Below, piece after piece: positions 15,835-24,717 of a stretch of 33,399 bases of DNA (the first letter of the stretch is position 1; every line of letters begins with the position of its first letter). The notes under the pieces are model-generated. The model was not told the origin of the DNA. It did not search any database and saw only the letters and a list, made by a program, of their open reading frames with translations. The position numbers were made by a program, and so were the translations under genes. This DNA is from Methylobacillus rhizosphaerae (GTDB taxonomy: Bacteria; Pseudomonadota; Gammaproteobacteria; Burkholderiales; Methylophilaceae). The stretch lies in the NCBI RefSeq assembly GCF_900187985.1, contig NZ_FZOA01000012.1, forward strand, positions 1 through 33,399. Reading direction: 5' to 3'.

Positions 15835-15874
15835 AAAGACTACTGCAAAACTTAATAATCGCACTTAAAATATA

Positions 15875-18781
15875 ATGGTCCTGGCATATTTAACACTTAT
15901 TCCGTTTCTCGGGGCAGTTCTTACAAAACTCAGCACCAGGCTGGGACGGTACTCGTCCGCCTGGGTCGCCATTCTTTCCGCCACTTTGGCTTTATGCCTG
16001 CTTTGGGCACCGGCACAACAGGTCTGGCAAGGTAGCTCCGTTGTCCAGCAGGTCGCGCTGTGGGTGCCAGCGATGGATGTCAACCTGGCTTTCCGCCTGG
16101 ATGGACTATCCTTGCTATTCACCCTGATGATCCTGCTGATCGGGCTCATTGTAGTGATCTATGCCCGCTACTATTTATCACCACGTGACAGTATGGGCCG
16201 GTTTTATGCCTACCTGCTGCTGTTCATGGGCTCTATGCTGGGTGTCGTACTTTCGGAAAATATTATCCAGCTCCTGATGTTCTGGGAACTGACCAGTCTC
16301 TCCTCTTTCCTCCTGATCAGCTATTGGCAACAGCGCGAGGAAGCCAGCCGTGGGGCACGCATGGCCCTGACAATTACGGGGGGTGGTGGCCTGGCCATGC
16401 TGGGCGGGTTCCTGTTACTCGGCAACATGGCCGGCAGTTATGAGCTAAGTGATATCCTGCTGGCAGGCGACACCATCCGCTCCCATGCCCATTATCCTTA
16501 CATGCTGGTGCTGATCCTGCTGGGTGTCTTCACCAAATCGGCCCAGTTCCCGTTTCATTTCTGGTTACCAAATGCGATGGCAGCCCCTACTCCTGTGTCG
16601 GCCTACCTGCATTCCGCCACCATGGTAAAAGCAGGCATTTTCCTGCTCGCCCGCTTGTTTCCTGCCCTATCTGGTACCCAGGAATGGACCCTGATTGTTT
16701 CCAGTGTCGGCATTATCACCTTCATCATGGGTAGCTATTTTGCCCTGTCCAAGCATGACATGAAGGCTTTGCTGGCCTACTCCACCATCAGTCATCTTGG
16801 CCTGATTGTGGCGCTGTTCGGCATCGGCAGCCCATTAGCTGTCGTCGCCGGTATTTTCCACATCATCAACCACGCCACGTTCAAGGCATCACTCTTCATG
16901 ATGGCTGGGATTGTCGATCATGAAACCGGGACCCGGGATATGCGCCAGCTACGCGGCCTGCGGCGCTATATGCCGCACAGCGCAGTGCTGATGGTCATTG
17001 CAGCCGCGGCCATGGCTGGCATTCCTGGCCTGAATGGGTTCATTTCAAAAGAAATGTTTCTTGCCGAAGTCGTCCAGCATGGTCATGCCAGCAGCCATCC
17101 ATGGCTCTTGCCCGTAATCGTGACAGCAGGCGCTATTTTTTCTGCCGCATACTCCCTCCGCATTGCACACAATGTGTTTTTTGGCGCGGAACCCAAAGAC
17201 CTGCCCAAGAGCCCGCATGAACCCTCCCGCGGCATGCAGGTTCCTGTGGAAATCCTGGTCATTGCCTGTATCGTCATCGGCTTGTTCCCTCAACTCGCCC
17301 AGCCCCTGGTGACACTGGTGGCTGACAGTACCCTGCAACATGCCGCACCTGAATTCCATCTTGCCATCTGGCATGGGCTGACACCTGAACTGCTCATGAG
17401 CGCAGTTGCGTTACTGGGCGGTATTATCGTTTACACAAAGCGAGAGATATTCTTCTCCCTGCAGACCCATCTTGATGGCAAGCTTGATGCCAAGATGATC
17501 TATAACGGCCTCATGCGCAGGCTGTTTGCCCTGTCCAGCGTCATTACCATGAATGCTGACAACCTTTCCCAGAAGCGCATGTTATGGATATTGTTCGTCA
17601 CTTCGATTGCACTGGGAGCGTATGGTTTCTTCTCTGGTGGCAGCCCGCTTGCAGGTGACCGCCCCATGCTTCCAGTCGATCCCATGAGTGCCATGGTGGC
17701 CATCATCATGATGGTGGCGGCCGTCTCTACCGTCATCATGCACCAGCAACGCTTCACCTCGCTGGTCCTGGTCAGCGCTGTAGGCCTGGGCGTGGCCCTG
17801 ACGTTCGTGAAATTCTCCGCACCCGATCTTGCGCTCACCCAGCTTGCTGTGGAATTCATTACCGCTGTCCTGCTATTACTGGCATTGTTTTTCCTGCCGC
17901 AAACCACACCAGATGAGCAGGATAGACTACGCCAGGGACGCGACGTTGCCATTGCACTGGTCGCCGGCATCGGTATTGCAGCACTGAGTTATGCCGTCCT
18001 GACGCGTGATTACACCAGTATTGCCGATTATTTCATTGCCAACAGTATCAGTGGCGGCGGTGGCGCCAATGTCGTCAATGTACTGCTGGTAGATTTCCGT
18101 GGTTTTGACACCATGGGTGAAATCACGGTACTGGCACTTGCCGGGTTGGGTATTTACGCCATGCTGGACCAGCTCAAGCTATTGAGCCCCAAACAGGATG
18201 CCGAAGGACGCCCCTGGAACCCGGATACCCATCCACTAGTGCTGGCCACGTTCAGCCGCATCCTGCTGCCGCTCGCCTTGCTGGTCGCAGTATTTATCCT
18301 GCTACGCGGCCACAATCAGCCAGGTGGCGGCTTCATTGCCGGCCTGATCACCTCAGCGGCGCTCATCGTGCAATATCTGGCCAACGGCGTGGAATGGACT
18401 CGCAGCAAGCTTCCCGCCAATACGCACCCGCTGATTGGTTATGGCTTATTGGTGGCAGCCAGCACAGGCATTGCCAGCTGGTATTTTGGCTACCCATTCC
18501 TGACCTCGACTTTCAATCACCTGCACCTCCCCGTGCTGGGTGAGTTCGAGTTGGCATCTGCCATGGCATTTGATATCGGCGTATTCCTGGTTGTCGTAGG
18601 CACTTCGCTCCTGATCCTGATCAACCTTGGCATGATTCATCAAGTCAGCTATCTGCCACGTATCCATAAACCTGCATCAGGAAAAGATGCAAAAACATCG
18701 CGATCACAACGTGGCAGCAATACGCTCCCCATACCAAGTGACACTATCAAACAGAAAAAAGGCATGCCATGGAAGCATTGA
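15875..18781 (+). CDS. mnhA: Na+/H+ antiporter subunit A fused to subunit B (MrpA/MnhA-MnhB)
   Basis: 968 residues, the largest subunit of the inner-membrane Mrp complex that exchanges cytoplasmic Na+ (or K+) for protons. Residues ~1-500 are the NuoL/ND5-like proton-translocating part (ENIIQLLMFWELTSLSSFLLISYW, FPFHFWLPNAMAAPTPVSAYLHSATMVKAG, HDMKALLAYSTISHLGLI, INHATFKASLFMMAG, GIPGLNGFISKEMF). Residues ~590-770 are the MrpA C-terminal domain (VGLGVALTFVKFSAPDLALTQLAVE). Residues ~790-935 are an MnhB domain (LVLATFSRILLPLALLVAVFILLRGHNQPGGGFIAG). A basic tail follows. It overlaps mnhC by 13 bases. No Shine-Dalgarno is visible; the start codon is embedded in TATAATG. Confidence 0.95.
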   Translation: MVLAYLTLIPFLGAVLTKLSTRLGRYSSAWVAILSATLALCLLWAPAQQVWQGSSVVQQVALWVPAMDVNLAFRLDGLSLLFTLMILLIGLIVVIYARYYLSPRDSMGRFYAYLLLFMGSMLGVVLSENIIQLLMFWELTSLSSFLLISYWQQREEASRGARMALTITGGGGLAMLGGFLLLGNMAGSYELSDILLAGDTIRSHAHYPYMLVLILLGVFTKSAQFPFHFWLPNAMAAPTPVSAYLHSATMVKAGIFLLARLFPALSGTQEWTLIVSSVGIITFIMGSYFALSKHDMKALLAYSTISHLGLIVALFGIGSPLAVVAGIFHIINHATFKASLFMMAGIVDHETGTRDMRQLRGLRRYMPHSAVLMVIAAAAMAGIPGLNGFISKEMFLAEVVQHGHASSHPWLLPVIVTAGAIFSAAYSLRIAHNVFFGAEPKDLPKSPHEPSRGMQVPVEILVIACIVIGLFPQLAQPLVTLVADSTLQHAAPEFHLAIWHGLTPELLMSAVALLGGIIVYTKREIFFSLQTHLDGKLDAKMIYNGLMRRLFALSSVITMNADNLSQKRMLWILFVTSIALGAYGFFSGGSPLAGDRPMLPVDPMSAMVAIIMMVAAVSTVIMHQQRFTSLVLVSAVGLGVALTFVKFSAPDLALTQLAVEFITAVLLLLALFFLPQTTPDEQDRLRQGRDVAIALVAGIGIAALSYAVLTRDYTSIADYFIANSISGGGGANVVNVLLVDFRGFDTMGEITVLALAGLGIYAMLDQLKLLSPKQDAEGRPWNPDTHPLVLATFSRILLPLALLVAVFILLRGHNQPGGGFIAGLITSAALIVQYLANGVEWTRSKLPANTHPLIGYGLLVAASTGIASWYFGYPFLTSTFNHLHLPVLGEFELASAMAFDIGVFLVVVGTSLLILINLGMIHQVSYLPRIHKPASGKDAKTSRSQRGSNTLPIPSDTIKQKKGMPWKH

Positions 18782-19098
18782 TCTCCATCCTGATCGGCAT
18801 ACTCACGGCAGGAGGCGTATATCTCTGCCTGCGCAGCCATACCTTCCCCGTTGTCCTGGGCCTGACCTTGCTGTCATATGCCGTCAACCTGTTCCTGTTC
18901 ATGATGGGTCGCCTGGTGATTGGCAAACCGCCCATCATCACTGAACAGGCAAGCAACTATGCGGACCCGCTGCCCCAGGCCCTGGTACTCACTGCCATCG
19001 TCATCAGCTTTGCCATGACAGCCTATATCATTGTGCTGGCCCTCAAGGCCCGTACCGAAATGGGGAATGATCACGTGGATGGAAAGGAAATCCGGTGA
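18769..19098 (+). CDS. mnhC: Na+/H+ antiporter subunit C
   Basis: 109 residues, a NuoK-like subunit with three membrane segments (residues ~5-22, 28-48, 72-94) and the family segment DPLPQALVLTAIVISFAMTA. It overlaps mnhA by 13 bases and mnhD by four (GTGA). The tight spacing implies coupled translation of the membrane complex. Confidence 0.95.
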   Translation: MEALISILIGILTAGGVYLCLRSHTFPVVLGLTLLSYAVNLFLFMMGRLVIGKPPIITEQASNYADPLPQALVLTAIVISFAMTAYIIVLALKARTEMGNDHVDGKEIR

Positions 19099-20627
19099 GC
19101 CACCTTGCCATCATCCCGCTATTGCTGCCGCTATTTACCGGCATATTCCTGCTGTTGCTGCGCGAGCAGCGCATCTATATCAAGCGCACACTCTCCGGCA
19201 TCAGCAGTCTCATCCAGATTGCCTTTGCCGCCTACCTGCTGTGTACCGTCAGCAATGGCAATATCCTGGTCTACTCCCTGAGCAACTGGCCTGCGCCATT
19301 TGGTATCGTGCTCATGGCAGACCGGCTGGCAGCGCTGCTGATACTCACAACCTCATTGCTGTCAGTCTTTGCCCTAATTTACGCCATGCGCGGCACGGAT
19401 AGAGAGGGTCGCCAGTTTCACATCTTGTTCCAGTTACAGCTGTTCGGCCTGAATGGAGCCTTCCTGACAGCAGACCTGTTCAACCTGTTCGTGTTTTTTG
19501 AAGTGCTGCTGCTGGCGTCATACAGCCTGATGCTGCATGGCGGTGGCCGCAAACGCATCCGCTCCGGCCTGCATTTTGTCGTCATCAATGTCGTGGGTTC
19601 TTCCCTGTTCCTGTTTGCCGCAGGCATCCTCTATGGCGTACTGGGCACGCTCAATATGGCCGACCTGGCAGTCAAGGTAGCCCACATCACTCCTGACAAC
19701 ATCAGCCTGGTCAAGACTGCCGCATTGTTGTTATTTACCGTATTCGCCCTCAAGGCTGCCTTGCTGCCACTGTACCTGTGGCTGCCCTCTGCGTATTCAC
19801 AAACCAGCGCACCAGCAGCGGCCCTGTTCACTATCATGACCAAGGTAGGCATCTACAGCATCCTGCGCGTCTATACCCTTATCTTTGGCAATGAAGCCGG
19901 CCCGCTGGCCAATCTGCTCGATGACTGGTTACTGCCAATGGCACTATTGACCATCATTATCGGCAGTTTCGGGCTACTCGGCAGCAAGCGGCTAAGGCAG
20001 CAGGTCGCATATCTGGTTGTGATCTCGGCAGGCACTCTGCTCACCAGCTTCAGCCTCAATTCCGAAGCAGGCATTGCTGCAGGACTTTATTATCTTCCCC
20101 ACACCACCTTTGCCGCAGCGGCACTGTTTCTATTGGCAGACCTGATCGTCAAGCGCCGGGATCAGATGGAAGACAAACTGGAGGAAGGATTTGTCATTAC
20201 GCGCCAGCGCCTGCTGGGCATGACGTTTTTTGTGCTTGCCATCCTGGTATCCAGCCTACCCCCGCTCTCAGGATTTATCGGCAAGTTCATGGTATTGCGC
20301 GCAGCGCTTGAACACCCGGCATTGCCTTATATCATGACCATCATCCTGGCAAGCGGGCTACTGACCATCATTGCCATGGCACGCACTGGCAGCCTGTTCT
20401 TCTATGAGGCGCATGCTGTGGACAAGTCCACCAACACCTATGTGAAACAAGGCCCACCTGAACCTTTGCGTGTCAGGGAGTTGCTGCCGATCTTCTCGCT
20501 ACTGGGCTTATGCCTGCTCATCACGGCCTGGTCAGGCCCAATCAGCCAGTATGGCCAGGATACTGCCAAGCAGTTGCTGGATACGCCAACCTACATCCAT
20601 GCTGTACTCGGCAAAGGAGTCCAATAA
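19095..20627 (+). CDS. mnhD: Na+/H+ antiporter subunit D
   Basis: 510 residues with a GTG start overlapping mnhC. It is a NuoN/ND2-like proton-translocating subunit with about fourteen membrane segments. Family motifs: GLNGAFLTADLFNLFVFFEVLLLASYSLM, HFVVINVVGSSLFLFA, KAALLPLYLWLPSAYSQTSAPAAALFTIMTKVGIYSILR, SSLPPLSGFIGKFMVL. The conserved Glu in FFEVLLLASY and the Lys in the LPLYLW and IMTKVG helices are present. It overlaps mnhE by one base. Confidence 0.96.
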   Translation: MSHLAIIPLLLPLFTGIFLLLLREQRIYIKRTLSGISSLIQIAFAAYLLCTVSNGNILVYSLSNWPAPFGIVLMADRLAALLILTTSLLSVFALIYAMRGTDREGRQFHILFQLQLFGLNGAFLTADLFNLFVFFEVLLLASYSLMLHGGGRKRIRSGLHFVVINVVGSSLFLFAAGILYGVLGTLNMADLAVKVAHITPDNISLVKTAALLLFTVFALKAALLPLYLWLPSAYSQTSAPAAALFTIMTKVGIYSILRVYTLIFGNEAGPLANLLDDWLLPMALLTIIIGSFGLLGSKRLRQQVAYLVVISAGTLLTSFSLNSEAGIAAGLYYLPHTTFAAAALFLLADLIVKRRDQMEDKLEEGFVITRQRLLGMTFFVLAILVSSLPPLSGFIGKFMVLRAALEHPALPYIMTIILASGLLTIIAMARTGSLFFYEAHAVDKSTNTYVKQGPPEPLRVRELLPIFSLLGLCLLITAWSGPISQYGQDTAKQLLDTPTYIHAVLGKGVQ

Positions 20628-21115
20628 TGCAGCGTTTATTGCCCCATCCCCTGCTGACTATCATCCTGGCGATCATCTGGCTCCTGCTCAACAATAGCAT
20701 TGCCCCTGGCCAGATTACTCTCGGCCTGCTCCTGGGCTGGGCAATTCCATTCTTTGCCCTGCAATTCTGGCCGACAAAACTCAAGGTTCATAAACCTCTG
20801 ACCTTACTGAAATTCAGCTATATCCTGCTGTATGACATTATTGAAGCCAACTTCATTGTCGCCTTGCGCATTCTCGGCAAACCCGAAAAGCTGCGTCCGG
20901 CCTTCATTGTGGTGCCTATCGACCTGAATTCCGATTTTGCCATGAGCATTCTTGCCAACACTTCCTGCCTGACTCCTGGCTCATTGTCTGCATTATTGGC
21001 ACCGGATCGTAAAAGTATCCTCATGCACGCTATGGATGTGGAAGATGTAGATGTTTTCATCCACACCATCAAGACACGCTATGAACAGCCTCTGAAGGAG
21101 ATTTTTGAAGAATGA
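20627..21115 (+). CDS. mnhE: Na+/H+ antiporter subunit E
   Basis: 162 residues. The ATG at 20627 overlaps the mnhD stop (TAATG) and has AAAGGAG seven bases upstream; the longer frame from 20510 lies inside mnhD. It has two N-terminal membrane segments (LLTIILAIIWLLLNN, ITLGLLLGWAIPFFAL), an amphipathic region and a soluble MnhE domain with NTSCLTPGSLSALL. It overlaps mnhF by four bases. Confidence 0.95.
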   Translation: MQRLLPHPLLTIILAIIWLLLNNSIAPGQITLGLLLGWAIPFFALQFWPTKLKVHKPLTLLKFSYILLYDIIEANFIVALRILGKPEKLRPAFIVVPIDLNSDFAMSILANTSCLTPGSLSALLAPDRKSILMHAMDVEDVDVFIHTIKTRYEQPLKEIFEE

Positions 21116-21381
21116 TGGAAATTGCCATTCATATTGCCTTTATATTGGTTTCTGCAGCCTTGGCGCTCAATGCTTGGCGCCTGCTCAAAGGCCCAAGCAC
21201 GCCGGACCGCATCCTGGCACTCGATACCTTGTACATCAACACCATTGCACTGCTGGTGCTGTTCGGCATTCACATCAACAGCATGGTGTATTTCGAAGCA
21301 GCCCTGCTTATTGCGCTTATGGGATTTGTCGGCACCATCGCCATGTGTAAATATCTGCTGCGAGGAGATATCATCGAATGA
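21112..21381 (+). CDS. mnhF: Na+/H+ antiporter subunit F
   Basis: 89 residues with three membrane helices. The MnhF signature LKGPSTPDRILALDTLYIN, which includes the conserved Asp residues, is followed by EAALLIALMGFVGTIAMCKYLLRGDIIE. It starts in an ATGATGG overlap with mnhE and overlaps mnhG by four bases. Confidence 0.95.
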   Translation: MMEIAIHIAFILVSAALALNAWRLLKGPSTPDRILALDTLYINTIALLVLFGIHINSMVYFEAALLIALMGFVGTIAMCKYLLRGDIIE

Positions 21382-21746
21382 ATATCGCTCTTGAAATCCT
21401 GCTGTCGGTATTGATCATCACAGGTGCCTTGTTCACCTTTATTGGCTCACTCGGTCTTGCCCGGCTACGTGACTTCTATACCCGGCTACATGGCCCGACC
21501 AAGGGAACCACTCTGGGTGTAGGCTGCCTGCTGATCGCTTCATCCATTTTCTTCAGCACTCAGGGAGATGGATTCAGCATCCACGAGATACTGATCACCT
21601 TCTTCCTGTTCATTACCGCCCCCATCAGCGCCCATCTGCTGGCAAAATCAGCGCTGCACCTGAAAGTCGATTCTCTGGTGCCGTTACCGGATGAAGCCAT
21701 TGCCCGCAAGAACAGCCAGCACAAACCCTATCAATCGCTGGACTGA
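21378..21746 (+). CDS. mnhG: Na+/H+ antiporter subunit G
   Basis: 122 residues with three membrane helices and the MnhG signature GSLGLARLRDFYTRLHGPTKGTTLGVG, then APISAHLLAKSAL. It is the last gene of a complete A/B-C-D-E-F-G operon. Only 14 bases separate it from the converging gene. An eight-base inverted repeat ACCCTATC/GATAGGGT (21725-21752) spans its stop, without a T tail. Confidence 0.95.
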   Translation: MNIALEILLSVLIITGALFTFIGSLGLARLRDFYTRLHGPTKGTTLGVGCLLIASSIFFSTQGDGFSIHEILITFFLFITAPISAHLLAKSALHLKVDSLVPLPDEAIARKNSQHKPYQSLD

Positions 21747-21760
21747 TAGGGTATCAGCAC

Positions 21761-23782
21761 TCAGTGCTGCTCCGGCTTTTCTGCTACTGGCACAGCTTCC
21801 GTATCCTGCTCAACATCCACAGCCATTTTTTCACGCTTGGGTGGTAGCAGGAACATGCCTGGGTTCTGGATAAAGCGCTTGCCCAATGTCATCAATAACA
21901 ATCGCCATTGAGCGAAAGTCACCTTGCGTGACTTCATGGCCACATAAAGCGCCAGACTGAAACTCACAATCAGGTTAGCCGTACCGGCCAGCAATATTCC
22001 CAAGGCTGCGATAACCAGCATCTGCCATGAGATCATGAAATCCAGTGCCACGAACGAGTAGCCGGCGAAGGCCGATACGAAAGTGATATGACGGATATCA
22101 ATCGGCAAGCCCAACAGCACTCCCAGACCCGACATCCCACCAAGCAGACAGCCAAAATAAAAGTTACCCGCCAAGGCACCCAGGTTATTTTCAACATAAC
22201 GTGCGACACGATCCAGTCGCGCCGAACCCAGCAACCATTCCAGCCAACGCAGAGCACGCAGCCTTTGTGGAATCTTGTTATAAACGGCCAGATTATCGTG
22301 GTAACCTGCGATCAGGCCCGACAGAAACAGGCACACCCCTGCAATCGCAGCATAAAATATAGTCCCGCTATGGAAGGGATCATTCGAATCCAGCATCGCA
22401 TGAGCTTTTTCCGGCGTCACGAAATGCTCCCCTGTGAAACTGAATATCAGCCAACCCACCAGCATCGCAACCGGCACTACCAGTACAACGTTGCCCAGGA
22501 TGGCGATAGTCTGGCTGCGGAAGGTTTGCGCAATGATAGTCACCAGTTTATCCAGATTCTTGTTCTTACGGTCACTGGCATCGATACTCGCCGCAATCGC
22601 GGCTGCCGTCATTGCAGGCTGTTTGGTTGCCACAGTGAAATGCAGAATATGGATCAGTACAAAGCCCAGGCCATAATTGAGACTAAACAGAATGGCTTCC
22701 GTCAAAGGTGCATGATGGTGCGCTGCAGTCATAATCTTGATCATGGCCATAAAGGCAATAATCACCCCAGCCCCCATGGCTGACCGCATCAGACTGAAAT
22801 ACTCGCTGCGCGTTTCCGTGATGTAATGCTCACCGGTACGGCTGGCATTCTCGGTCACACGCAATGCCATCAGCTCGACATTTTCACGGCAATGCTGGCG
22901 TACAGCATTCTTGTGCCGCTCGGTAGAGACTAATGTCTTGAACAACTGCACGATGGCAATCCCGGCATCCGCCTGATTACGTACAGCACTGAGAATACCA
23001 AGCAGGCCTTCCAGGCGCTGGATCTGCTGACTCATTCTTTGCAGTAAAAACGTGAGGCGTACACTGGTGCCAGTCTGTGAGCTATTACGTCGTATCCGCT
23101 GAATCACTTGCCTGCACTGGTCAAGCATCACCAGAATATGGCCGATATCATGCTGCTCGTCTTGTGGTACCAGCAACAATGCCTGCAACTCTACATTCTG
23201 GGTGATAAAGGGAGAATCATGATGCTCGATTTCAGGGTGATTCCTCACCAACTCCGGCTCAAGACCTGATGCAGCCAGACGATAAGACAATATCTGGGCG
23301 GCATCCAGTAGACTTTTCTGGCATTCAGCCACTTTGTCTGTAGACAGCTCATGAAAATGCAAGGCCGCTACCAGCTGCAGCCATACTTCATCAGGCACAG
23401 CAGCCACCCAGCGCTCATCTCCCTCCTGGGGAAATATCTGGGCGAACAAGTCCTTGAGATAAGCCGGATTAATGGCATCCGGCAACACTTTATGTCCGAT
23501 ACGGCGGGTTAACTCAGTAAAAAATCCGCTATTAGGCTGGATACCAGAATCCACATACAAGGAAATCGGCTTGCGCCCAATCAGTAAGCTCACAATGGCA
23601 TCACGCAGTAAATCCGCCTTGCTGCGGTCACTGTTCAATATATGGCACAACGCCTGGACAGTGTGTGAGGCATGATTGATATCATTAAGCTGACGGGGGC
23701 GAATATGCGCCACCAGATCAGTCATCAGTTGGGCAGCATCAAGCGGATGCTGCGCGTAATTACGAAGAGTATTTTCCATCAT
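21761..23782 (-). CDS. Membrane protein of the 'site-specific recombinase' family (PF10136-type)
   Basis: About 673 residues. The N-terminal half is soluble and alpha-helical (LDAAQLMTDLVAHIRP..., QRMSQQIQRLEGLL). The C-terminal half has about six to seven membrane segments (SAMGAGVIIAFMAMIK, AIAGVCLFLSGLIAGYHDN, FGCLLGGMSGLGVLLGLPIDIRHITF). This matches a family named after gonococcal Gcr, but no tyrosine- or serine-recombinase catalytic motif is visible, so the name is probably misleading. The start at 23782 fits homologues; an in-frame ATG at 23854, overlapping the upstream gene by eight bases with AGGA before it, would add 24 Lys-rich residues. It probably forms an operon with the PDZ lipoprotein. 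Confidence 0.8.
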   Translation of the reverse strand: MMENTLRNYAQHPLDAAQLMTDLVAHIRPRQLNDINHASHTVQALCHILNSDRSKADLLRDAIVSLLIGRKPISLYVDSGIQPNSGFFTELTRRIGHKVLPDAINPAYLKDLFAQIFPQEGDERWVAAVPDEVWLQLVAALHFHELSTDKVAECQKSLLDAAQILSYRLAASGLEPELVRNHPEIEHHDSPFITQNVELQALLLVPQDEQHDIGHILVMLDQCRQVIQRIRRNSSQTGTSVRLTFLLQRMSQQIQRLEGLLGILSAVRNQADAGIAIVQLFKTLVSTERHKNAVRQHCRENVELMALRVTENASRTGEHYITETRSEYFSLMRSAMGAGVIIAFMAMIKIMTAAHHHAPLTEAILFSLNYGLGFVLIHILHFTVATKQPAMTAAAIAASIDASDRKNKNLDKLVTIIAQTFRSQTIAILGNVVLVVPVAMLVGWLIFSFTGEHFVTPEKAHAMLDSNDPFHSGTIFYAAIAGVCLFLSGLIAGYHDNLAVYNKIPQRLRALRWLEWLLGSARLDRVARYVENNLGALAGNFYFGCLLGGMSGLGVLLGLPIDIRHITFVSAFAGYSFVALDFMISWQMLVIAALGILLAGTANLIVSFSLALYVAMKSRKVTFAQWRLLLMTLGKRFIQNPGMFLLPPKREKMAVDVEQDTEAVPVAEKPEQH

Positions 23783-23846
23783 TATGCCGGTTTCTGTTTT
23801 TTTTAGTTTTTTGACCTGTATTTTACCTATTGCATGCAAAACTTGC

Positions 23847-24608
23847 CTACCCATTACTTCCTGGAGTCACGCGTACACGTTGCTGCGCCTGCGCACGCTT
23901 GAAGACAAGTTCCACATCCTGCCCGGCATATCGCTGGCTGGCTGCTTGCAGCACCTGTCCGGATGATAGCGCTTCACCTCCCAGTGTCAGTAACCTATCT
24001 CCAATCGCCACACCGGCTTCGGCAGCAGGAGAGCCTGTCACAACAGCCAAGACAATCAGCCCTGGCTCGACATCTCCATCCCTGCGTTGCATGACGTGCA
24101 CTCCCAATGCCTGCGGTATCAGTTTAGCCCAATAGCTTGCAAAATGGCTGTAGGCCTTCTCATTGCCGATCATGACATTTTTACGCTCGGATTGCTGCTG
24201 GGTTTGCCTGCTTCTCACTGTCGAAGCCAGCTCAACCAGAGGCTTGGTATAGACAATGACCGCTGCGGCATTCACCCGGTTGGCTTGTGCCAGCGCATAG
24301 GAATGCGGCACCTCACCCGACTCAAAACTCGCATAACCGACCATCTCATAGCCATCACTGAGCATGCGTTGATAATCGTCCATCTCCAACCGGCCCTGAT
24401 AAATCCTTGGCTGCCCTGTTGCTTCCTGCAGCTTGATACCGTGCAGGTCACGCGCAACAAAATGCTGTGTATACGGATTCTTCTCTACCTCAGGCTCGGC
24501 AATGGTCCCTTCGGGCAAAGGTGGAATGACAGGTACAGGCTCCTTGACGGCAGGCGTGCTACATGCAGCCAACATTGCAAACAATATTAATACTAAATAC
24601 GCACGCAT
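23847..24608 (-). CDS. PDZ-domain lipoprotein
   Basis: 253 residues from the ATG at 24608, which has GGAG upstream and begins MRAYLVLILFAMLAAC, a type II signal peptide with lipobox LAAC. A Pro-rich linker follows (VPVIPPLPEG). A middle domain of ~110 residues includes DDYQRMLSDGYEMVGYASFESG and may bind or sense a partner. The C-terminal PDZ-like domain reads GLIVLAVVTGSPAAEAGVAIGDRLLTLGGEALSSGQVLQAA. No protease domain is present, so it is probably an envelope adaptor. Exact function is unknown. It is divergent from mogA and 64 bases upstream of the membrane protein gene. Confidence 0.82.
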   Translation of the reverse strand: MRAYLVLILFAMLAACSTPAVKEPVPVIPPLPEGTIAEPEVEKNPYTQHFVARDLHGIKLQEATGQPRIYQGRLEMDDYQRMLSDGYEMVGYASFESGEVPHSYALAQANRVNAAAVIVYTKPLVELASTVRSRQTQQQSERKNVMIGNEKAYSHFASYWAKLIPQALGVHVMQRRDGDVEPGLIVLAVVTGSPAAEAGVAIGDRLLTLGGEALSSGQVLQAASQRYAGQDVELVFKRAQAQQRVRVTPGSNG

Positions 24609-24717
24609 CACTTCTCCACTCATTTTTTCTGGTGACAATGGTATGATGAAATCACAGTTTTTCATTGTCTATGTACAATACGCAAGCATCATTTTAACTA
24701 TTTCACCATCATAACTC

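Noticed and set aside
15871-15876. TATAAT as a promoter -10 box for mnhA
   Set aside because: It overlaps the start codon and has no -35 at 16-18 bases (AAACTT-like only). It is more likely chance in an AT-rich translation start.
21725-21752. Terminator between mnhG and the convergent gene
   Set aside because: The eight-base inverted repeat has a 12-base loop and no T-run on either strand. I mention it with mnhG but do not call a terminator.
22088-22783. 231-residue plus-strand frame opposite the membrane 'recombinase' gene
   Set aside because: Composition (many Gln, His, Arg) is that of the complement of a membrane-protein gene.
21761-23854. An active DNA recombinase or integron-type enzyme
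   Set aside because: No catalytic R-H-R-Y set or serine-recombinase motif; the C-terminal half is membrane helices.
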